From: Micromonospora sp. LH3U1
GTDB lineage: Bacteria; Actinomycetota; Actinomycetes; Mycobacteriales; Micromonosporaceae
Reading direction: 5' to 3'
Assembly (NCBI RefSeq): GCF_028475105.1
Contig: NZ_CP116936.1
Span: 5,641,501-5,705,500 of the forward strand
Length of the DNA stretch: 64,000 bases
Numbering within the stretch: the stretch's first letter is position 1; each line of letters opens with the position of its first letter. The notes beneath the pieces are model-generated. The model did no database searches. It had not been told where the DNA came from and saw nothing but the letters and a program-made list of their open reading frames with translations. The translations under genes and the position numbers were made by a program. Shown here piece by piece: positions 45,500 through 53,280 of the stretch.

Positions 45500-48400
45500 T
45501 CAGGGGCGCGTCCGCCTACGGGCGCCGCCCCGGCGCGACCGGCGACGGCCGGCGCCACCCTCGGTGGTCTCTTCGTCGCCTTCACCGTCGGCGAGCGCGT
45601 CCGGATCGTCCGCCGCGGCCAGCCGAGCCGACTCTCCCTGCTGGCTGTCGGAGATCGCCGGCCCGGCGGCGGTGTCCGACTCGTAGCGGGACAGGTCGTA
45701 ACCCATGGTGTCCTGGTAGTCGGCGTTCGGTTCGACACTGGTGTCGGTGTCGGTGTCGACAACCTCGACCACGGCCCGCTCGGCCGGGGCGTTCTTGCGC
45801 GCCCGGCGGCGCGACGACGCGGTGCCCTGCTCGGCGGCGGGAGCGGCGGCCACCGACGAGGCGACCGCCTTGACCTTCTCCCCCGCACCGGCAGGACGCG
45901 GCTTCTCCGGCACCGGCTCGGTGTGCATGATGACGCCTCGACCCTTGCAGCACTCGCAGGTCTCGCTGAACGCCTCCAGCAGGCCCGCGCCGATCCGCTT
46001 TCGGGTCATCTGCACCAGACCGAGCGAGGTGATCTCGGTGACCTGGTGCTTGGTGCGGTCCCGGCCCAGGCACTCGGTGAGGCGGCGCAGCACCAGCTCA
46101 CGGTTCGACTCCAGCACCATGTCGATGAAGTCGATCACCACGATGCCGCCGATGTCGCGTAGCCGGAGCTGACGGACGATCTCCTCCGCCGCCTCCAGGT
46201 TGTTGCGGGTGACGGTCTCCTCAAGGTTGCCGCCGGAGCCGGTGTACTTGCCGGTGTTGACGTCGACGACCGTCATCGCCTCGGTCCGGTCGATCACCAG
46301 CGAGCCACCGGAGGGCAGGAAGACCTTGCGGTCCAGGCCCTTGATGATCTGCTCGTCGATCCGGTACTCGGCGAAGACGTCGCTCGTGCCGACGTGCCGG
46401 CGCACCCGGTCGACCAGATCCGGGGAGACGTGCGACAGGTACGACTCGACCATGTCGTACGACTGCTCGCCCTCGATCACCAGCTCGCGGAAGTCCTCGT
46501 TGAACAGGTCCCGGACCACCCGGATGACCAGGTCAGGCTCCCCGTAGAGCAGCACCGGAGAGCCGCCCTCGGCGGCCTTGGCCTGGATGTCCTCCCACTG
46601 CGCCTGGAGACGCTTGACGTCGCGGGCCAGCTCGTCCTCGGTGGCGCCCTCGGCAGCCGTACGGACGATCACGCCCGCGCCGTCCGGGACCAGCTTCTTG
46701 AGCACGTCCCGCAGCCGCTTGCGCTCGTTGTCCGGCAGCTTCCGGCTGATCCCGGAGGCGTTGCCGTTGGGCACGTAGACCAGGTGCCGGCCGGAGAGCG
46801 CGACATGGCTGGTCAGCCGAGCGCCCTTGTGCCCGATCGGGTCCTTGGTGACCTGGACCAGCACCGAGTCGCCGGAGCGCAGCGCCTGCTCGATCGAGCG
46901 GGCCCGCCCTTCCAGGCCGGAGGTGTCCCAGTTGACCTCACCGGCGTACAGCACCGCGTTGCGGCCCCGGCCGACGTCGACGAACGCCGCCTCCATGCTC
47001 GGCAGCACGTTCTGCACCTTGCCCAGGTACACGTTGCCGGCCATCGTGCCGGAGGAGTTGCGGGTGACGTAGTGCTCGACCAGCACGCCGTCCTCCAGGA
47101 CGGCGATCTGGGTGCGGTCACCGCGCTGGCGGACCGCCATCACGCGGTCGACCGCCTCCCGGCGTGCCAGGAACTCCGACTCGCTGAGGATGGGCGGCCG
47201 GGTACGCCGCTGCTCCCGGCCGTCCCGGCGACGCTGGCGCTTGGCCTCCAGCCGGGTCGAGCCGGACACGCCCTGCACCTCGTCGACGGTCCGACGCGGC
47301 TCGCGGATCTTCACCACGGTCGGTACGCCGTCGTCGGCGGCACTCTCCGTGTCGCCGGCACCGCGGCGACGACGACGACGGCGACGACGGGTCAGGCCGT
47401 CTCCGCCCTCGACCTCCTCGTCCTCGTCACCCTCGGCCTCGACCTCGGCGGTCTCTTCCTCATCGGCCTGCGCCGCCTCGTCGGACTCCTCGTCCTCGGC
47501 GTCGTCGGCCCCACCCTTGCCCCGGCCCCGGCCGCGACGGCCACGCCGGCGGCGGCGGCGCGCGGCGGCGCTGTCCTCGTCGTCCTCATCCGCCTCGGAA
47601 GCCTCGTCGGCCTCGTCGATCGGCTCTTCTTCAGCCTCGATCGCCTCGATCGGCTCCACCGGCTCGACCTCGCGGCGACCACGCCGGCGGCGGCGGGACG
47701 GCTCGGCGGCTTCCTCGACGGCCGGCTCCTCGGCAACCGGCGCGGGCTCCACCGGTCGGGTCACCGGCACCGCGTCCGGCTGGGGCGCCATGAACAGCAC
47801 GGTGGGCGCGGAGAGCGCGGCACGCCGTCGACGGGTACGCGGCTGCTCCGGCTCGACCTCGGCCGGCTCGTTCGGCTCATCTGTCACACCGGAAACGGCC
47901 ACACCCGGTGACACCTCACCGGAGCGCTCCTGCGGGCCACTGGTCCAGGCCAGCTCGGCAGCGGTCGCGCTCGGGATGGCCGCCGTGTCGTTCAACTCGG
48001 CCTCGGCCTCGCGCAGGTCGGACTCCGCCGCCTCCTCGTCGACGACCGGCTCCTCGACCGCGGGCACCTCTTCGGCGGCGGCCGGCTGCTCGGTGGCGGG
48101 CGGCTCCTCGACGGCAGCGGGTGTGGCCTTCTTGCGCCGGGTACGGGTCACCTTGACCGGCGGAACCACCTCGGCCGAGGCGGCCTCCGCGGAGGCCGCG
48201 ACAAGCGGTTCCTCGGCGGTCGTCTCGACGGCGGTGGCCTTGCGGCGGCGCCGGGGGGTCTTCGGGGCGACGTCCAGGTCGCCGGAGACCGGAGCGAAGA
48301 CCTCCGCCTGCGGCGACTCGGCACTGCCGGCCCCGCCGGTGGACGCCTCGATCGGCGCGTCGGTCTGCTCGGGCTTGTTGAGCGGGGCGGCCCGACGCCG

Positions 48401-48592
48401 GGTCGTCCGGGTGCGCCGCACGGGCGCGGCAGGCTCGGCGCTCTCCGCGCCGGCTGGTTCCACCGAGGCCGAACCAACGGCCGTGGTGGGGGGCGCGACG
48501 GTTGCGCCGTCGGCCGTGGTGCTCTGGTCGGCGGTCTCGCTGGCCGGCTGTGAACCGGTCCGTTCGCCGCCCTCGGGCTCGTTCTCGAGCAT
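45500..48592 (-). CDS. rne: Ribonuclease E/G family endoribonuclease
   Basis: A 1030-residue RNase E/G. The first ~480 residues are low-complexity, acidic or Ala/Pro/Thr-rich with interspersed Arg blocks (RRRRRRGRRGR). The catalytic core follows: S1 region (GNVYLGKVQNVLPSMEAAFVDVGRG, in parts), the 5' sensor, DNase-I-like domain with VIDFIDM, and the zinc-link CECCKGRGV near residue 875. It matures rRNA and degrades mRNA from 5'-monophosphate ends. It is placed between the TIGR03936-type gene and rplU, as in other actinobacteria. The long disordered N-terminus, rather than C-terminus, is typical of actinobacterial RNase E. ATG at 48592 follows GGAGAAC. Confidence 0.95.
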   Translation of the reverse strand: MLENEPEGGERTGSQPASETADQSTTADGATVAPPTTAVGSASVEPAGAESAEPAAPVRRTRTTRRRAAPLNKPEQTDAPIEASTGGAGSAESPQAEVFAPVSGDLDVAPKTPRRRRKATAVETTAEEPLVAASAEAASAEVVPPVKVTRTRRKKATPAAVEEPPATEQPAAAEEVPAVEEPVVDEEAAESDLREAEAELNDTAAIPSATAAELAWTSGPQERSGEVSPGVAVSGVTDEPNEPAEVEPEQPRTRRRRAALSAPTVLFMAPQPDAVPVTRPVEPAPVAEEPAVEEAAEPSRRRRRGRREVEPVEPIEAIEAEEEPIDEADEASEADEDDEDSAAARRRRRRGRRGRGRGKGGADDAEDEESDEAAQADEEETAEVEAEGDEDEEVEGGDGLTRRRRRRRRRGAGDTESAADDGVPTVVKIREPRRTVDEVQGVSGSTRLEAKRQRRRDGREQRRTRPPILSESEFLARREAVDRVMAVRQRGDRTQIAVLEDGVLVEHYVTRNSSGTMAGNVYLGKVQNVLPSMEAAFVDVGRGRNAVLYAGEVNWDTSGLEGRARSIEQALRSGDSVLVQVTKDPIGHKGARLTSHVALSGRHLVYVPNGNASGISRKLPDNERKRLRDVLKKLVPDGAGVIVRTAAEGATEDELARDVKRLQAQWEDIQAKAAEGGSPVLLYGEPDLVIRVVRDLFNEDFRELVIEGEQSYDMVESYLSHVSPDLVDRVRRHVGTSDVFAEYRIDEQIIKGLDRKVFLPSGGSLVIDRTEAMTVVDVNTGKYTGSGGNLEETVTRNNLEAAEEIVRQLRLRDIGGIVVIDFIDMVLESNRELVLRRLTECLGRDRTKHQVTEITSLGLVQMTRKRIGAGLLEAFSETCECCKGRGVIMHTEPVPEKPRPAGAGEKVKAVASSVAAAPAAEQGTASSRRRARKNAPAERAVVEVVDTDTDTSVEPNADYQDTMGYDLSRYESDTAAGPAISDSQQGESARLAAADDPDALADGEGDEETTEGGAGRRRSRRGGARRRTRP

Positions 48593-48723
48593 GGACGTTC
48601 TCCAGTTCTGGCTAGCCCGGGCGCGGGTGAGCGCTGCCACGCAGGGTCGCCGCAAAAGTGTTTCCGCCGGGCGCGCGTGGTGCGCGACCGCCGAAGTCTG
48701 CCTGCCAGAACACCGACCGTCGG

Positions 48724-49536
48724 TCAGTGCCCAACGATGGCTGCCCCGTCGCGGTCCGCATCCAACGGATCCACGATCGCACCCTGCGCGGTCAACGTGC
48801 CCTGAGCCAGCCGGGTCACCCTCGGCGAAACCGGCGGCTCCAGGTCGGCCACCACGCGGAGGCCGGAAAGGACGTCATCGGGCCGTACGGACGGGGTGAC
48901 CTGCCGCACGACCAGTTCGAGTATCGCACACGGTACGGCCGGCGCCCCGGAAGGCGTCGGCGTTGGCGCGAGGACATCGATGGACATCACGGCAGCGCGG
49001 GCGTCGAACGTGCGTCGGCCCTGCTTGGTCATCCGCTCGACCAGCACCTCCTCGGCCGCGACGAACGCGTCCACCGCGGCGCGCAGCACCGCCGTCTCGA
49101 CCTCGGGCAACTCGATGTGCCAGAGCGACGCCTCGATCCGGTCCGGGAGGTTGCCCCCCTCGGCGATCACGGCGTCCAAGACGTCCAGCCCCGGAGAGAG
49201 CGCGGCGTCCAACGCGGCGCGCAGCGCCTCCGGGTCGACCGCCGTCTGAAGGCCGATCTCCAGGTACTCCGCCTCACTTGCCACCCCGGTGGGCGCGGCG
49301 CTGGCGTAGGAGATCTTCGGGTGCGGGTGGAAGCCCTGGGAGTAGGCGATCGGCACAGCGGCCCGGCGTAGGGCGCGCTCGAACGCCCGGGCGAAGTCCC
49401 GGTGCGAGGTGAACCGCAGCGGCCCACGCTTGGCGTACCGGATGCGGACGCGCTGGACGACCGGTGCCTGGCCGCCCTCGGGTTGAGGCTTTCTGGCGAT
49501 CGTGGGCTCCTCGGGTGGACCTGCGTGTCCGCCCAT
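48724..49536 (-). CDS. TIGR03936 family radical SAM-associated protein (DUF2344)
   Basis: A 270-residue protein with VQRVRIRYAKRGPLRFTSHRDFARAFERALRRA, in parts, AYSQGFHPHPKISYA and EAEYLEIGLQ, the hallmarks of DUF2344. This protein is normally encoded next to, or fused with, the TIGR03960 B12-binding radical SAM protein, suggesting joint RNA or cofactor modification. In this window the partner is 3.7 kb upstream (53281-55329), with a mycosin/WXG100-like cluster in between. ATG at 49536 gives a ~25-residue N-terminal extension. Confidence 0.92.
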   Translation of the reverse strand: MGGHAGPPEEPTIARKPQPEGGQAPVVQRVRIRYAKRGPLRFTSHRDFARAFERALRRAAVPIAYSQGFHPHPKISYASAAPTGVASEAEYLEIGLQTAVDPEALRAALDAALSPGLDVLDAVIAEGGNLPDRIEASLWHIELPEVETAVLRAAVDAFVAAEEVLVERMTKQGRRTFDARAAVMSIDVLAPTPTPSGAPAVPCAILELVVRQVTPSVRPDDVLSGLRVVADLEPPVSPRVTRLAQGTLTAQGAIVDPLDADRDGAAIVGH

Positions 49537-49640
49537 CCTGGCGCAGGGCTCGTGACGGTACGCGACCGGGGCGGTCGAATCGCCCGGCAGACCGGTTCAA
49601 ATCGGTCGGCAGGGCCATGACCACCCGCCGGAAAGGCCGA

Positions 49641-49676
49641 TGGCCGGCCAGTGACACGGAGGTCACCGGCCGGCCA
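49641..49676 (-). terminator. Terminator downstream of the mycosin gene
   Basis: Arms of 15 bases (49641-49655 and 49662-49676; TGGCCGGCCAGTGAC and complement with one mismatch) with a 6-base loop, 17 bases past the mycosin stop. Confidence 0.75.
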
Positions 49677-49692
49677 CCACGATCAGGACCGG

Positions 49693-51084
49693 TCACCGCT
49701 CCCTGGGCGGGGCGGGCGGCGCTCCGCCAGGTGGGCCGTACCCGGGGGGCGGGGCGTACCCCGGCGGTGGCCCGTACCCGGAGGGCGGGGCGTACCCGGT
49801 TGGCGGCGGCGGGTAGCCGGGCGGCGGGGCGTAACCCGCGCCCGGCGACGGGTACGCGCCGGGGGACATCTGGTCGAGCAGTTCGTCCGGTACGTCAGCA
49901 GCCGCCCGGGCCGCCTCACGCCGGTACCGACGGCGGTTCCAGACGAGGAACACCACCAGCCCCAGCAGCAGCACCAGCACCACGGCGACACCGATGACCA
50001 CCACCATGACCTGCTGGTCGCTGGGGCCGCCGCGGTCGCCATGCTGGGTGACGTCGAACTCCTCGTCCGCACCCCCGGTGCGGGCGGGGCCCGGGTCGGT
50101 CGCCGCGGCCGGATCGAGCAGCGGATTGGCGGTGACCGGCGGCACGTTCGCGGTCAGCGCGGCCACCGGGTCGATCACACCGAAGCCGTACTGCGGGTCC
50201 CGCCCGGATGGGCCGGCATCCCGGGACGTCCGGATGATCCGGTTGATCACGTTGGGAGCGTCGAGGTCCGGGTACTTCGCCCGGATCAACGCGGCGAGAC
50301 CGGAGACGATCGCGGTGGAGTCGGAGGTGCCGTCGCCCCAGCCGTAACCCTGCTCGTTGGCGACGTTGTAGATGCCGTCGCCCGGAGCGGCGACCACCGC
50401 CTCCGGCCCCTGGACGGAGCCGGACCAGAACCTGCCGCCCCGAGTCGTCCCGGTCACTGCGATCACGCCCGGAGTGTTGGCAGGGCTGTCCACAACCTTG
50501 CTGCCCTTGGCGGTGTTGCCGGCCGCCGCGACCACCACTACGTCATGGTCCAAGGCGTACTTGATCGCGCTCTCCTCGGCAGGACTGGCCAGACCCGGAC
50601 CACCAAAGGACATGTTGATCACCTTGGCGCCGCCGTCGACGGCCATCCGGATGCCGAGGGCCACCGCCGCGTCACTGTTGGTCCCGGTGCCCTTGCGCAA
50701 CTTGATGGGCAGGATCTTCGCGCCGGGAGCGACGCCGTCCACACCGTCGCGGCTGGCGTTCGTCGCCGCGATGATGCCGGCCATGTGCGTGCCGTGCCCG
50801 TCCTCGTCGGCCCGGCCGTCTCCGGAGGCGCCGTAGCTGCGGTCACCGGGCAGCACCTGACCCCGCAGGTCCGAATGGGTGGCCTCGACGCCACTGTCGA
50901 GTAAGCCCACGACAACGCCACGCCCGGTCGAGATCTTGTGGGCCTGGTCGATCCGGAGCTCGTCCAGATACCACTGCTCGGCCCGCCGAGGCGCGGCGGC
51001 CGCCGGTTGGGCGGCCCCCACCACCAGGAACCCCGCCAGCAGGCAGGCGACTACCGGCCGAAGCGTTCCGACGTTCACCCTCAT
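49693..51084 (-). CDS. Type VII secretion-associated serine protease (mycosin-like, S8 family)
   Basis: A 463-residue subtilisin-family protease. The signal peptide ends near AQPAAAAP, and QWYLDELRIDQAH is the mycosin N-terminal segment. The triad is visible: Asp in VVGLLDSGVEATH, His in EDGHGTHMAGI and Ser in GTSDSTAIVSGLAA. A transmembrane helix (VMVVVIGVAVVLVLLLGLVVFLVW, in parts) follows at about residue 370. Unlike typical mycosins, a ~70-residue cytoplasmic tail rich in Pro/Gly/Tyr (GYAPPPGYPPPP) comes after it. Mycosins anchor in ESX secretion systems, but no ESX core gene is present here. It lies 10 bases after the gene at 51095. ATG 51084 has GAGGACGG. Confidence 0.93.
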   Translation of the reverse strand: MRVNVGTLRPVVACLLAGFLVVGAAQPAAAAPRRAEQWYLDELRIDQAHKISTGRGVVVGLLDSGVEATHSDLRGQVLPGDRSYGASGDGRADEDGHGTHMAGIIAATNASRDGVDGVAPGAKILPIKLRKGTGTNSDAAVALGIRMAVDGGAKVINMSFGGPGLASPAEESAIKYALDHDVVVVAAAGNTAKGSKVVDSPANTPGVIAVTGTTRGGRFWSGSVQGPEAVVAAPGDGIYNVANEQGYGWGDGTSDSTAIVSGLAALIRAKYPDLDAPNVINRIIRTSRDAGPSGRDPQYGFGVIDPVAALTANVPPVTANPLLDPAAATDPGPARTGGADEEFDVTQHGDRGGPSDQQVMVVVIGVAVVLVLLLGLVVFLVWNRRRYRREAARAAADVPDELLDQMSPGAYPSPGAGYAPPPGYPPPPTGYAPPSGYGPPPGYAPPPGYGPPGGAPPAPPRER

Positions 51085-51094
51085 CCGTCCGTCC

Positions 51095-52572
51095 TCATCG
51101 AAGGATGCCCGGAGACGCCCCGTCACCGGGGCCCCACGGATCGTCGTCCTCAGTCAACCACGACGAGTGCTCGGAGCCGGTGCTGCCGCCCTGCCCGGCG
51201 CCACCCGCGCCGCCCATGCCGCCGCCCATCATCCCAGCGCCGCCGACTCCGGCACCGCCACGCGCGCCGCCCGCCATTCCGGCGCCACCGCCTGCGGCGG
51301 TGCGCAACGCATTGGCCGCGCTCGTCATCGGCGGCACCTTTCCGTTGCCGCCGCCCACCATGCCGGGGATGCCACCCACGCCGACCCCGGCGCCTGCGCC
51401 CAGGCCACCGCCTGCGCCGATCCCCCGGCCGCGCCAACGCCGGGGCCGCCCCCGAAACCACCGCCGGCGCCACCGAGACCGGCGCTACCGACTCCGCCGC
51501 CACCGATGCCACCGCCCAAGCCGCCGACGCCGCTCGGGGTAGCGCCAGCCAGACCGCTGGTGTAGCCCTCGTCGCCATCCGGGTAGCCCGGGTATCCCGA
51601 ACCGGTCGGCGGGGTCGTGAGCTGGCCGGAGCCGCCGGGCGGTGACCCTTCGCCAAACTGACTGGAGGAGGGCGGGGAGAACGGGTCGACGGTGGACGTG
51701 GGACCGCCCGTTTCGCCGAGGCTCGGTGGTCTGCTGCCGATCGTGGGGCCACCACCGATGTCGGGCTTCCCGTCGAATCCCCCGCCATCACCAATGTCGG
51801 GCCGACCCGTAGGCGGAATCCGGGGGTCACGACGAATGTCGTCAGTGTCGCTTCGTCCATCCGGCGCGACCACGGTCAGCTTGGGACGCTCGGTATACAC
51901 CGCCTGGGGCAGCGGCGCCATCGCCGTGTTCGCGGCCTGCTGGTTGTCCCGGTACCAGTTGTCCAGGTGGGACTTGGTGTCCCACCAGCCGCCCCGCTTG
52001 TCGTCGCCGGCCTGGCCGTCGACCTTCATGGTCGCTTCCAGGTCGTCGGCCTTGTCCCGGAACGCGCCGTCGGCGTACGAGGCGGGGTTGCTCTGGTAGT
52101 CCTGCCGCAGCGCGGCGAGGAACCCCGACGAACTCTCACCGTCGCGGGCATCGTCGAGCTCGGTGCCGTTGGGCAGGCTCCACTCGTTGAAGCCGAAGTC
52201 GTCCATCAGCGGGATCGGGATCGTGGAGACCGACTTGCGGATGTCGCCCTCGATCCGCGTCAACGCGCCACTGACGTTGGTCGCGTCGGTGATCAGATCC
52301 TCGATCTGCTTGCCGATCGTGCCCAGGTGCTCGCGGTACGCGTCGCCACCGCTGCCCTTCCAACCGGCGAGCATCCCGGGCAGGCCGCCGACGTGCGGGC
52401 GTTCCTGGCCCGTCGCGATCGGGCCGACGAACGATCGACCGACGAGCGCGTCCCGCAGTTGTTGCAGGCCGCTGGACAGATTGCTCCAGCCCGCTCCGAC
52501 CGATCCGACCGTTTCCGGGTCCGCGGAGAGCGTCACCTCGCGGACGCACCGCTCCCAGGTTCCTCCAGCCAT
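51095..52572 (-). CDS. WXG100-like N-terminal, glycine-rich type VII-associated protein; frame broken near the C-terminus
   Basis: A ~490-residue protein. Residues ~1-130 are helical with a WKG motif in GWKGSGGDAYREHLG, typical of WXG100/EspB-like substrates. A second helical part follows, then a Pro/Gly-rich linker with long GGLGGG-type repeats. The open frame from 52572 runs out of phase at the C run 51422-51426; with one more base the tail continues GIGAGGGLGAG to MTSAANALRTAAGG and ends SSWLTEDDDPWGPGDGASPGILR. This acidic 'LTEDDDPWG' terminus is typical of actinobacterial ESX-associated proteins. It is encoded between a smaller helical protein and the mycosin, all in one direction, so probably one operon. 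Confidence 0.8.
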
Positions 52573-52582
52573 GACATCCCCC

Positions 52583-53023
52583 TCAGGCCGTGTACGGGTA
52601 GGTGGGTGCGCCGCTGGCAGTGGGCGGCGGCGCCGCCGATTCCAGCAGCCGCTCGATCTCCTTGCCGTTGGCGCCGTTACGCGCCTCGGTGTCGCGGAAC
52701 GCCTTGGCGATCTCCTCGGTGCCCTCCTTGAGCGCGGTGAGCTTCTGGGAGAGCGTCGCGAGATGGGCCTCCATGTTGGCCGTGGACGTGGTCAGGGCCG
52801 CCCACTGCATGCGGGCGTCCTCGTAGGCGCCGAAGGGGGTGCCGTTCGGAACGGTCTGGGCGTTGTTGCTGTCGCCCTTCATCCGCTCCTTGATTCGTTC
52901 CATCTCGTAGCTGATCGTGTCGTCGACGTACTGCTTCAGCCGCTCGACGTACGCCGCGGCGGCGTCCAGATCCTCGACGCTGACGTGCAGATCGCCGGTG
53001 TTCGGCGGCGGGATGCTCCCCAT
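52583..53023 (-). CDS. WXG100/ESX-like small helical protein
   Basis: A 146-residue mostly helical acidic protein (SVEDLDAAAAYVERLKQYVDDTISYEMERIKERMKGD, in parts; ANMEAHLATLSQKLTALKEGTEEIAKAF). Size, lack of a signal peptide and position 10 bases upstream of the WXG100-like gene fit a type VII secretion substrate or its chaperone partner. A strict WXG is absent; the turn carries MQWAALTT. It is the first gene of the mycosin operon; its ATG at 53023 is preceded by GGGGAGGAAGCGC. Confidence 0.75.
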   Translation of the reverse strand: MGSIPPPNTGDLHVSVEDLDAAAAYVERLKQYVDDTISYEMERIKERMKGDSNNAQTVPNGTPFGAYEDARMQWAALTTSTANMEAHLATLSQKLTALKEGTEEIAKAFRDTEARNGANGKEIERLLESAAPPPTASGAPTYPYTA

Positions 53024-53186
53024 GCGCTTCCTCCCCCGTTCCCGACCCGCCGGGTCGGTCCATGTCAGACGCAGCGTATCGAGTCTGACCTAGTCGGGGC
53101 AGCCCCAGCCACCACCATGCGGTACAGATGGCGGCCGATATCGGAAAGGCCCGGTGCGGGCGACAGCGCGGCGAAGCCCTAAAACG

Positions 53187-53217
53187 CCAACGGGCCCGCG
53201 GGACGCGGACCCGTTGG
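53187..53217 (-). terminator. Hairpin downstream of the B12-binding radical SAM gene
   Basis: CCAACGGGCCCGC (53187-53199) and GCGGACCCGTTGG (53205-53217) pair with one mismatch, 64 bases after the radical SAM stop and before the mycosin operon start, so the operon is likely transcribed from its own promoter in 53024-53186. Confidence 0.65.
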
Positions 53218-53280
53218 GCGACATGTCGGATGTGGAGGGTGGTGGGGCACCGTCACCGGCGCTGCCCGGAGGCAGCCCGG

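Noticed and set aside
49580..49620. tRNA-like segment GGTTCAAATC before the TIGR03936 gene
   Set aside because: It resembles a T-loop and is followed by CCA, but the stem does not pair in register (8-base loop), and no matching acceptor 5' strand, D-arm or anticodon arm is found upstream.
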